NCBI RefSeq assembly: GCF_006438845.1
Contig: NZ_RCZJ01000002.1
Coordinates: 1,046,253-1,110,252, forward strand
DNA length: 64,000 bases
DNA from: Variovorax ginsengisoli
Lineage (GTDB): Bacteria > Pseudomonadota > Gammaproteobacteria > Burkholderiales > Burkholderiaceae_C
Direction of reading: 5' to 3'
Below, in pieces: positions 57,643 to 64,000 of the stretch. The position numbers and the translations under genes are program-made. The stretch's first letter is position 1; every line of letters begins with the position of its first letter. The notes below the pieces were generated by a model, which saw only the letters and a list, made by a program, of their open reading frames with translations, searched no databases and was not told the DNA's origin.

Positions 57643-58812
57643 TTATCGAAGGCCCAAGCCGCGCGCGACCATTCCGCGCAAAATCTCGCGCGTTCCTCCG
57701 CGGAGGGAGAAAGACGGCGCCATCAGGCTCAAGTAGTTCAGCGCGCGCAAGAGCTCTGGCTCCTGCTGCTCTGGCGGCAGCGCACCGACCATCGCTTCAA
57801 GCACGCTCGGCACCGACTGCTCGAACTCAGTTCCCAAGTCTTTCATGAGTGCCGCCTCCACCAGAGGGCTTTCCCCGGCTGAAAGCTTGGTGGTCAGCGC
57901 AACGGAAACTTGGCGCAGCGCCACCATGTGTGTAGCGAACTTACCGAGCGCCGCAAGTTCCTCGCCGCTCACTGTGCGCTCCGGCGTACGCACGCGAAGC
58001 GAGCTGAGCCATGCATTGAGGAGTACAGCGCTTGAGTAGAAGCGCTCGGGCCCGCTTCTCTCATAGGCAAGCTCTGCGTTTACCTGAGCCCAGCCTTGTC
58101 CCTCCTGGCCCACCATCGCAGACTCAGGGACGAAGACATCGTCTAGCAGCACTTCATTGAAGTGCGCATCTCCGCACAGGTCGACCAACGGTCGTACTTC
58201 CATCCCTGGCGCCTTCATGTCTACGATGAACTGCGACAGACCTTTTTGGCGGTCGTCGGGCGCTCCCGAAGTGCGCACCAGTGCAATCATGTATTGGCAG
58301 TGTTGCGCGTTTGTCGTCCAGATTTTTCGGCCGCTCAATCTCCACCCACCGTCGACTTTCAATGCTCGCGAGCGCACGCTTGCAAGGTCAGAGCCAGAGT
58401 TGGGTTCGCTCATTCCTATACAGAAGAACACCTCCCCCGCACAAATACGCGGCAGGAAGAAGTCACGCTGGTCACTCGAGCCAAACTTCAAGATGAGCGG
58501 GCCGCTTTGACGCTCGGCAACCCAGTGCGCAGCAACAGGCGCACCGACGCTGAGCAATTGCTCAACAATCACGAATCTCTGCAGCGGCGTCATCCCCGCG
58601 CCCCCGTACTCTTTGGGCAGCGTCAATCCTACCCAGCCCCTTTTTGCAAGTCTCTGACTAAAGCTTGCATCGAACCCCATCCAGCTCCGAGCACGCTCGG
58701 CCGGCGCCCCCGCACCGTGATGTTCTCGCAGGAACTCCCGAACGTCATCACGAAGCTTTCTCGTATCCGAAGGCAGCGCCGCGAAGCGAAGCGAGGCCAG
58801 GAGGTCAGTCAT
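57643..58812 (-). CDS. acyl-CoA dehydrogenase, large subunit
   Basis: 389 residues with full acyl-CoA dehydrogenase architecture. FFCIGMSEPNSGSDLASV is the FAD/substrate signature, RLSGRKIWTTNAQHC is the beta-domain strand, and SLRGGTREILRGMVARGLGL is the C-terminal FAD contact. It introduces the alpha-beta double bond into an acyl-CoA. It is the first gene of the four-gene leftward operon, divergent from the enoyl-CoA hydratase. Confidence 0.92.
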   Translation of the reverse strand: MTDLLASLRFAALPSDTRKLRDDVREFLREHHGAGAPAERARSWMGFDASFSQRLAKRGWVGLTLPKEYGGAGMTPLQRFVIVEQLLSVGAPVAAHWVAERQSGPLILKFGSSDQRDFFLPRICAGEVFFCIGMSEPNSGSDLASVRSRALKVDGGWRLSGRKIWTTNAQHCQYMIALVRTSGAPDDRQKGLSQFIVDMKAPGMEVRPLVDLCGDAHFNEVLLDDVFVPESAMVGQEGQGWAQVNAELAYERSGPERFYSSAVLLNAWLSSLRVRTPERTVSGEELAALGKFATHMVALRQVSVALTTKLSAGESPLVEAALMKDLGTEFEQSVPSVLEAMVGALPPEQQEPELLRALNYLSLMAPSFSLRGGTREILRGMVARGLGLR

Positions 58813-58863
58813 CTGTGGGGGCGGCGATGGTCGCCGTGTGGCAGTGAGAAGGGTCAGATGCTA

Positions 58864-58942
58864 TGGACGCTTTCCCACAAGCGTCCAATATCATGTTTGT
58901 GGTTTGCCATACCGTTTCACTATGTCCTCTCGTGGTTTGCCA
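58864..58942. promoter_or_regulatory. divergent control region with direct repeats
   Basis: GTGGTTTGCCA occurs at 58899-58909 and again at 58932-58942, 33 bp apart (three helical turns). Just beside them GGACGC and GCGTCC (58865-58885) form an inverted repeat. These lie between the leftward catabolic operon and the rightward hydratase-LysR pair and are candidate LysR-regulator sites. Confidence 0.5.
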
Positions 58943-59043
58943 GTAGCCATCGGAATCCGCCATGCCTTTGGTCTGCTTGTCGTTCAAACTTCCTCTTCGC
59001 AATGACGAACGCCTGAAGCAATACCTACCGAGAGCAATCCATA

Positions 59044-59841
59044 ATGAGCAACTGCGTCTTGTACGAGCAGGAGGGGAGCATCGTGACTCTCACCTTGAAC
59101 GACCCCGAGCGTCGGAACCCCTTGACGGGAAACACGATGGTCGCGGAGCTGCTAAGCGCTATCGACCGAGTTCATCGCGACGTTTCCGTGCATGTGGTCA
59201 TCCTGACGGGCGCAGGCCCTGCCTTCTCGACGGGTGGAGACATCAAGGACATGCAGCGCCAGATGGCACCAGACGCCCCACTCGCTGAAATTCGGCAGGA
59301 GTACCGCTTAGGCATTCAACAGCTGCCTTTAGCAGTGTTCAATCTTGAAGTACCTGTCATTGCCGCGGTCAACGGTGCGGCAATGGGGGCGGGGCTCGAC
59401 CTCGCCTGCATGTGCGATATCCGAATTGCGTCCGAGCGGGCGAAGTTCGCGGAAAGCTTCGTCAAACTTGGGCTTATCCCCGGAGACGGTGGGGCGTGGC
59501 TGCTGCAAAGAATCATCGGTCTATCTCGCGCTGCCGAGATGTCGTTCACCGGCGAGCCAATCTCTTCGGAGCTTGCTGCGCAGTGGGGATTGGTGTCGAA
59601 AGTGGTCCCCCCCGAAGAGCTGATGCCAGAAGCGCTCCAACTTGCACAGCGAATCGCAGTGAACTCCGCACCGGCAGTGCGTCTGACCAAACGTTTGATG
59701 CGGGAGGCGATGCACACCCGCCTTGACACGCTTTTGGAGCTCTCTGCTGCCTATCAAGCGATTGCGCACAAAACTGAAGAGCACCGCAGCGCGGTGGCCG
59801 GTTTCGTTAACAAAGCCCCAGCGCCTCGTACCAGCACCTAG
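59044..59841 (+). CDS. enoyl-CoA hydratase/isomerase family protein
   Basis: 265 residues of the crotonase fold. GAGPAFSTGGDIKDM and NGAAMGAGLDLACMCDIRIA build the oxyanion hole, and FVKLGLIPGDGGAWLL carries the position of the second acid/base residue (here Asp). It hydrates the enoyl-CoA made by the neighbouring dehydrogenases. The LysR gene starts five bases after its stop. Confidence 0.92.
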   Translation: MSNCVLYEQEGSIVTLTLNDPERRNPLTGNTMVAELLSAIDRVHRDVSVHVVILTGAGPAFSTGGDIKDMQRQMAPDAPLAEIRQEYRLGIQQLPLAVFNLEVPVIAAVNGAAMGAGLDLACMCDIRIASERAKFAESFVKLGLIPGDGGAWLLQRIIGLSRAAEMSFTGEPISSELAAQWGLVSKVVPPEELMPEALQLAQRIAVNSAPAVRLTKRLMREAMHTRLDTLLELSAAYQAIAHKTEEHRSAVAGFVNKAPAPRTST

Positions 59842-59846
59842 CACGC

Positions 59847-60755
59847 ATGGACATCAAACGCATCCGCAACTTCGTCACGCTTGCCGAGGCTGGAAGCTTC
59901 CGCCGAGCCTCGGAGCGGCTGCATCTCGCGCAGCCAGCACTGACGGTTTCCATCCAGAAACTGGAAACTGAGCTGAGCGCCCGACTCCTCGACAGAGGAC
60001 CGGCCGGCGTAACCCTTACCGTCGCCGGAGAGGCCGTACTGCGAGAGGCGAAGCGCTTGCTGTTCTTTGAGGGTCAGGTCATCGCCGCAGCTCGTGATGC
60101 GGTCTCAGGTACCGGCGGCACACTGCGAATCGGCTTCGTGGGGACCACTACGTTTGGCATGCTCCAACGGCTCTTGCCGGCATATCGTGCGAGCTATCCG
60201 GCAGTGGAACTGAAGCTCCAAGAAGCGCCATCGGTCTCCATCATTGAACAGCTCGAACACGGCACGCTCGACTTGGGACTTGTGCGCGCGCCGGTGATGG
60301 TCTCAACCGCTGCAACCCTGCTGCCGCTGGAACGCGAACGGCTCATCGTGGCACTCCCACCCGGTCACTTCCTTGCGAAGCGTGATGCCATCCGGCTGAA
60401 GGACCTTGCTGGCGAAGCGTTCCTTATGTACGCGCAGGGAGCGGCCTCTAGCTTGCGCTCACTTGTGATGGGAGCCTGCCAGCGTTCGGGCTTCGTTCCT
60501 CGCGTTTCCCAAGAAGCAACGCAGGTGCAAACGTTACTCGCACTTGTAGAGAGTGGATTGGGCGTTGCGCTCGTGCCCTCGGTCATGCGGAAGTACGCGA
60601 ACGATGTCATAGCCTATAGAGAGGTCCTCGACTTGGAACATGAAGGCGCGATGGGACTGTCATTAGCCTACATGGCAGATGCAGAATCACCGGCGGCCGT
60701 GAAATTTAGAGAGGTCGCATTGAGGGTTGCGGCAACAGACGCACGACGAGATTAG
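59847..60755 (+). CDS. LysR-family transcriptional regulator
   Basis: 302 residues. The N-terminal winged helix-turn-helix (IRNFVTLAEAGSFRRASERL, then QPALTVSIQKLE) and a periplasmic-binding-protein-like inducer domain (from about 90) are complete. It probably senses a pathway intermediate and controls the divergent catabolic promoters, with the repeats at 58899 and 58932 as candidate sites. It is cotranscribed with the hydratase. Confidence 0.93.
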   Translation: MDIKRIRNFVTLAEAGSFRRASERLHLAQPALTVSIQKLETELSARLLDRGPAGVTLTVAGEAVLREAKRLLFFEGQVIAAARDAVSGTGGTLRIGFVGTTTFGMLQRLLPAYRASYPAVELKLQEAPSVSIIEQLEHGTLDLGLVRAPVMVSTAATLLPLERERLIVALPPGHFLAKRDAIRLKDLAGEAFLMYAQGAASSLRSLVMGACQRSGFVPRVSQEATQVQTLLALVESGLGVALVPSVMRKYANDVIAYREVLDLEHEGAMGLSLAYMADAESPAAVKFREVALRVAATDARRD

Positions 60756-61465
60756 CAAAGCTGAGATTTCATGCATCAGCGCATCGAGCCTCAGCCAGTG
60801 CTCCCCCAGATGCGCACTTCAGAGCTCTTTGCTTGCCCATTGCGCCGTGAACGCAGCGTCTGATGCTCTGAACGGCGACCTGCCGAGAAGCTAAGAACCT
60901 TTCCCAAGACCAAAGGGGCGTCTGGACGGTCATAGCCGCCGATGCAAAGAGCCGCGGAGCATCCGCGCGCCTGCTGTCATGACCTCGAATCGCCGGCACA
61001 AGGCTGAACGACAGTGATGAATGCACAGGCTCCCGTAGCCCGAGTGGAAGCAACAGAAACCCTGCGGCCAATCTTAAATCCCGACCAGAATCCGTTATAA
61101 ATCAACGGCATACGAGCCAGTTTCCAGCAAGCTAGTTTTTATTACCTTAGCGGCTATCGCCCCGACATGCATGTGGCGGTCCGATACATTCGCCTTCAGG
61201 CACCTGGTCGTACGACTGGCCGCGTTTTCCTCGCTACCTTCGGAACGGAAATTATCCGATTCAGGAATAATGGGGGATAACGTCCAAGATTTGGGGGGGC
61301 GGGCAGCTGCAGGCTGCGCGCGTGAATGGCCATTTGCTAGCTCTGCGCAGAGTTCCGATACCGTCGCCCATGAAATCTCCTTTTTGGCTCAAACGGCTCT
61401 TGCCAGTTGCCTTAGGCAAGCCTCCCGTGGCTAGTGACTGTGGCTCTTCGGCAGCCCGGATAGAG
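60756..61465. other. 710-bp gene-free stretch inside the right transposon end
   Basis: No convincing frame was found. It includes the palindrome CCGTT-ATAAATC-AACGG (about 61092-61108) and the left-end-like word GCAAAGCTGAG just after the LysR stop. The true right-end repeats follow at 61466. Confidence 0.4.
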
Positions 61466-61510
61466 ATTCTCAGCGTTTGCCTTGACGATTTCTCATAGTT
61501 GCTTCGAACA
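61466..61510 (-). repeat. right transposon end with TnsB-type binding repeats
   Basis: Read on the minus strand the end begins TGTTCGAAGCAACTATGAGA (core TGAGAAAT at 61495-61488) and continues GCAAACGCTGAGAAT (core at 61472-61466), 23 bp apart. GCAAnnGCTGAGAA is shared almost exactly with the first left-end repeat. The terminal spacing is 3-4 bp shorter than on the left. Confidence 0.65.
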
Positions 61511-61715
61511 CGGCCCTAACCCCGTGTCAATGCTAGAAGACGTTTCGCTCCTTATGGGCCTGTCCACACGGAGGACGCGCCGCTCTGGCGCGCCGGCTCC
61601 AGCGGCGCCTGCCCCTGCGCACTGCGCGCGCGCCTACGCCTTCGTGCAGCGCTCACCGGCGCCGCTTGGGAAAGGTCGCACGCACGCTCGGTGTCATTGC
61701 AACGAGGAGACCGCC

Positions 61716-62006
61716 ATGCGCACCGACACGCCTTCCGCCCCGACCCATCCCGATGGCGAGACCCCGTCCGCCACAGGTGCGGCGCACGAAGCCCGGGCGG
61801 GTGACCGTGGCACCGCATCGGGACGCAACATTGCGCAGAACCGTGCCATTGGGCAGGACGATCCGATGGACGGGAGCCGGATGGGTCGCGAGCAGCACAA
61901 GGACCACGGCTTTCCAGGTGAGGGCGAGGCCGGCGCCGATCCCGGCACCGACGCTGCGCAAACGCACGAGGCGCAGCCCGACGGCACATCGACCGCTCGA
62001 CGGTAG
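61716..62006 (+). CDS. small disordered hydrophilic protein
   Basis: 96 residues, rich in Ala, Gly, Asp, Glu, Thr and His with few hydrophobics, so probably disordered. It starts MRTDTPSAPTHPDGETPSAT and contains NRAIGQDDPMDGSRMGREQH. GAGGAGA precedes ATG 61716; the longer frame upstream is rejected. Stress-type hydrophilic proteins look like this, but no family is assigned. Confidence 0.6.
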   Translation: MRTDTPSAPTHPDGETPSATGAAHEARAGDRGTASGRNIAQNRAIGQDDPMDGSRMGREQHKDHGFPGEGEAGADPGTDAAQTHEAQPDGTSTARR

Positions 62007-62119
62007 CCCTCTGCGCGTGGCCATGTGCCGTCACGGTCTGTACGCGTAAACGCTGTACCTTGCCCGACTCTTGCTAGGGAAGAATTCCCTACGCAACGTC
62101 TTCGGAGCTCCGGTACCGC

Positions 62120-62623
62120 ATGAACATCTTCCCAATTCCCCGCTGTGCGGTCGCCGCAATGGCAGGCAGCGCGCTTTTCCTCTGTCTGACGTCAGCGCAT
62201 GCGGCGACGAATCCGCCCATCCGCATGGTCGACGGGGTCGAGTACATGTGCGGCGGCGCCAGCAAAGACGAGGCTCGGTTCATGGAGATGGTGGCACCGC
62301 GCTGGGCTGCCACGCTCGAATTTGCGCTGGGGCAGACGTCGCGCGGTGTCTCGCCGGAAGACGTGAAAGTGCTCGTTCGCAGCAAGTACACCGGCAAGCA
62401 GGTCATGGAGGCGACCGCCACCGGCCCGTTGATGCTTACCCGTCTGGAGCCTGGCGTGTACGAGGTCGAGGCCACCGTCGGCGGTGTCACGCTGACGCAA
62501 CTGCTCACCGTTTTCAACGGCACCACAGCCAATGCGCGTTTCGTCTGGCCATCCAACATCGACGTGCCGGCGCTGGCCGGCCGCACCGTGGTGACGCAGG
62601 ACGCCACGGCCTCGCGGCAATAA
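62120..62623 (+). CDS. exported protein with carboxypeptidase-regulatory-like domain
   Basis: 167 residues. A signal peptide (CAVAAMAGSALFLCLTSAHA) precedes a mature domain whose strands GPLMLTRLEPGVYEVEATVG and LTVFNGTTANARFVW look like a transthyretin/CarboxypepD_reg fold. CGGAS near the mature N-terminus leaves one cysteine. Function unknown. Confidence 0.75.
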   Translation: MNIFPIPRCAVAAMAGSALFLCLTSAHAATNPPIRMVDGVEYMCGGASKDEARFMEMVAPRWAATLEFALGQTSRGVSPEDVKVLVRSKYTGKQVMEATATGPLMLTRLEPGVYEVEATVGGVTLTQLLTVFNGTTANARFVWPSNIDVPALAGRTVVTQDATASRQ

Positions 62624-62776
62624 GAATCCTCGCGTCGCCGCCCGCGCGCCTTTGGCGCGGCAGGCGGCACGACGCTTTCGTTTTCGCACGCGGTTGGCAC
62701 GGGCCTTGAATGCGCCCTGGCTGCCTTGCACATGCGCTGCCGGGCACCGCCCGTTTCTGATCCTTCCCGGACCCGC

Positions 62777-63955
62777 ATGCCGCTTCGCCCGCTTTCCTTC
62801 CTCACCGCATTGCTGCACGCCTACATCGGCCTGCGTCTGCTGCCCGCGCTGTATGCGCTGTCGCCGGCCACGGCCTGGCTGATGCTGGTCGCACTGATCG
62901 GCTCGGCCGCCACCATCCCCTTGCCCTTCGTCGGGCTGCGCGCGAGCCGGCCACCGCTGCACGACGCGTGGCGCTGGATCGGCCTGCTGTGCATGGGCTG
63001 GTTCTCGTCGCTGTTCGTGCTGACGCTGGCGCGCGACGCCGGCCTGCTGCTGGCGTGGGCGGCACAGTGGGCGGGTGCGGTCGTCGACTGGCCCACCGCG
63101 CAACGCTGGAGCACGGTGGCCGTGCCGCTGCTCGCCTCGACCGCGTCGCTGATCGGCTTTTTCAATGCGCGGCGCACCGCGCGGGTGCTGAGGGTGGACG
63201 TGCCAATCGCCGGCCTGCCGCGCGCGCTCATCGGCTTTTCGATCGTCCAGCTGAGCGACATCCATGTCGGGCCGACCATCAAGCGCGGCTACATCCAGCG
63301 CATCGTCGATGCCGCCAACAAGCTGGAGGCCGACGCCATCGCCATCACCGGCGACCTGGTCGACGGCAGCGTGGCCGAATTGCGCGAGCACATCGCCCCG
63401 CTGGCCGGGCTTCGGGCGCGGCACGGCACCTTCGTGGTGACCGGCAACCACGAGTACTACGCGGGCGCCCACGCCTGGATCGCCGAACTGCGCCGGCTCG
63501 GCCTGCGCGTGCTGCTGAACGAACATGTGCTGCTGGGCGCGCGCGGCGCGAAGGGCGCACAAACCGACGAAGAAGTCGGGGCGACCACGCTGGTGCTGGC
63601 CGGCGTGACGGATTTCACCGCGGTGCATTTCGACGCGTCGCAGGCGAGCGACCCGCACGCCGCACTCGTGGGCGCGCCCGAAGCTGCGACGACGCGCGTG
63701 CTGCTGGCACACCAGCCGCGCAGTGCGCCGGCCGCGCTCGAAGCGGGATTCCAGCTGCAGATTTCCGGCCACACGCATGGCGGCCAGTTCTTTCCGTGGA
63801 ACCTGTTCGTGCCATTGCAGCAGCCCTTCGTCGCCGGCCTGCATCGGCTGAAGGGCATGTGGGTCTACACCAGCCGCGGCACCGGCTATTGGGGGCCACC
63901 CAAACGCTTCGGCGCGCCGTCGGAGATCACGTTGCTGCGGCTGGTTGCCGCCTGA
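62777..63955 (+). CDS. membrane-anchored metallophosphoesterase
   Basis: 392 residues. Four or five membrane helices fill residues 1-135; the phosphoesterase domain follows with QLSDIHVG (Asp, His), AITGDLVDGS (Asp), VTGNHEYYAG (Asn-His), LAHQPRS and SGHTHGGQFFPW, the full di-metal set. This resembles YkuE/YaeI-type enzymes acting on lipid or nucleotide phosphoesters. ATG 62777 was chosen over 62726. It converges with a reverse-strand gene end directly after its stop. Confidence 0.9.
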   Translation: MPLRPLSFLTALLHAYIGLRLLPALYALSPATAWLMLVALIGSAATIPLPFVGLRASRPPLHDAWRWIGLLCMGWFSSLFVLTLARDAGLLLAWAAQWAGAVVDWPTAQRWSTVAVPLLASTASLIGFFNARRTARVLRVDVPIAGLPRALIGFSIVQLSDIHVGPTIKRGYIQRIVDAANKLEADAIAITGDLVDGSVAELREHIAPLAGLRARHGTFVVTGNHEYYAGAHAWIAELRRLGLRVLLNEHVLLGARGAKGAQTDEEVGATTLVLAGVTDFTAVHFDASQASDPHAALVGAPEAATTRVLLAHQPRSAPAALEAGFQLQISGHTHGGQFFPWNLFVPLQQPFVAGLHRLKGMWVYTSRGTGYWGPPKRFGAPSEITLLRLVAA

Positions 63956-64000
63956 TCAGGCGGCGGGCGGGGCCAGGCGGCGCGCGTTCGCGGTCGCCTT
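63956..64000 (-). CDS. 3' end of a reverse-strand gene (partial)
   Basis: The last 45 bases read in frame on the minus strand as KATANARRLAPPAA then TGA, abutting the metallophosphoesterase stop. Too short to identify; the open frame to the window edge is the only support. Confidence 0.35.
   Translation of the reverse strand, partial: KATANARRLAPPAA

Larger units (their letters stand above)
25459..61510. mobile_element. Tn7-like transposon (about 36 kb), gyrB-adjacent
   Basis: Left end: TGTAGACGGAC six bases after gyrB, followed by three TGAGAAA-type direct repeats. This resembles the terminal pattern of Tn7 (TGT, GGCGGAC-like, then A-rich TnsB sites). Right end: the inverted partner at 61466-61510, ending ACA. 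Inside are TnsA, TnsB, TnsC and a TnsD/TniQ gene plus mixed cargo that interrupts core genes. Flanking 5-mers are CGGAG and CGGCC, not a perfect duplication, so the right boundary is less certain than the left. The tns operon is internal, with cargo on both sides, which is unusual. Confidence 0.7.

Noticed and set aside
60755..60770. GCAAAGCTGAG word resembling a left-end TnsB site
   Set aside because: A single copy in the wrong orientation for a right end and without neighbours at about 20-bp spacing, so chance is the simpler explanation.
60769..61071. 100-codon reverse frame after the LysR gene
   Set aside because: No ribosome site and no recognisable features; it lies in the decayed right arm of the transposon.
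25459..61510. CRISPR array or cas genes that would make this a CRISPR-associated transposon
   Set aside because: No regularly spaced direct repeats and no Cas12k or Cascade-like proteins were found; the TniQ protein is long and TnsD-like.
62192..63844. 550-codon reverse frame opposite the metallophosphoesterase
   Set aside because: The plus strand carries complete phosphoesterase motifs; the reverse reading is Arg/Gln/His-rich noise.

Overview
The window looks like the replication-origin region of a Burkholderiales chromosome, most likely a Comamonadaceae of the Variovorax type. Evidence: high GC, the order mnmE-yidC-yidD-rnpA-rpmH | dnaA-dnaN-gyrB with divergent transcription away from a DnaA-box-bearing gap, and familiar betaproteobacterial neighbours (metX-metW, kdsD-kdsC-lptC, bactofilin). 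The species call is inference from gene content and style, not from a search.

Positions 1-25,452 are ordinary core genome. They hold an M20 peptidase tail, a YidB-like protein, an M20 dipeptidase, a DUF72 protein, a bactofilin, a voltage-gated-type potassium channel, an IMPACT-family protein, metX-metW, a TMEM165/UPF0016 manganese exporter candidate, a glycine-rich RRM protein, an SDR, the Kdo/LPS operon kdsD-kdsC-lptC, a Kef-type antiporter, a zinc-ribbon protein, a cyclic-nucleotide-binding protein, and the origin cluster. Two riboswitches are readable by eye: a SAM-II aptamer plus terminator before metX, and a yybP-ykoY (Mn2+) element before the exporter.

Positions 25,459 to about 61,510 are a genomic island that I read as a Tn7-like transposon inserted 6 bp past the gyrB stop codon. 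Its left end starts TGT and carries three TGAGAAAT-type repeats. A matching inverted set lies at 61,466-61,510. The transposition module TnsA-TnsB-TnsC-TniQ/TnsD is at 48,867-54,376. There is no CRISPR array or cas gene. Cargo left of the tns genes: a broken LexA-like gene; a type I restriction-modification operon extended by a YgjP-like metallopeptidase, a GIY-YIG/DUF4357 protein and an unknown gene; a second diverged GIY-YIG-like protein; an unrecognised 1128-residue membrane protein; small hypotheticals; a decayed tandem repeat; a cupin; and a four-gene cassette of zinc-finger protein, serine recombinase and two translationally coupled ParB/RepB-like proteins. Cargo right of the tns genes: a catabolic block (TTT-type solute receptor, family III CoA-transferase, two acyl-CoA dehydrogenases on one strand; enoyl-CoA hydratase and LysR regulator divergent).

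Positions 61,511-64,000 return to core-like sequence: a small disordered protein, an exported hypothetical, a membrane-anchored metallophosphoesterase and the end of a reverse-strand gene. No tRNA or rRNA gene was seen. The best candidates for something undescribed are the recombinase-ParB-RepB cassette, the giant membrane protein, and the gyrB-adjacent insertion of the Tn7-like element.
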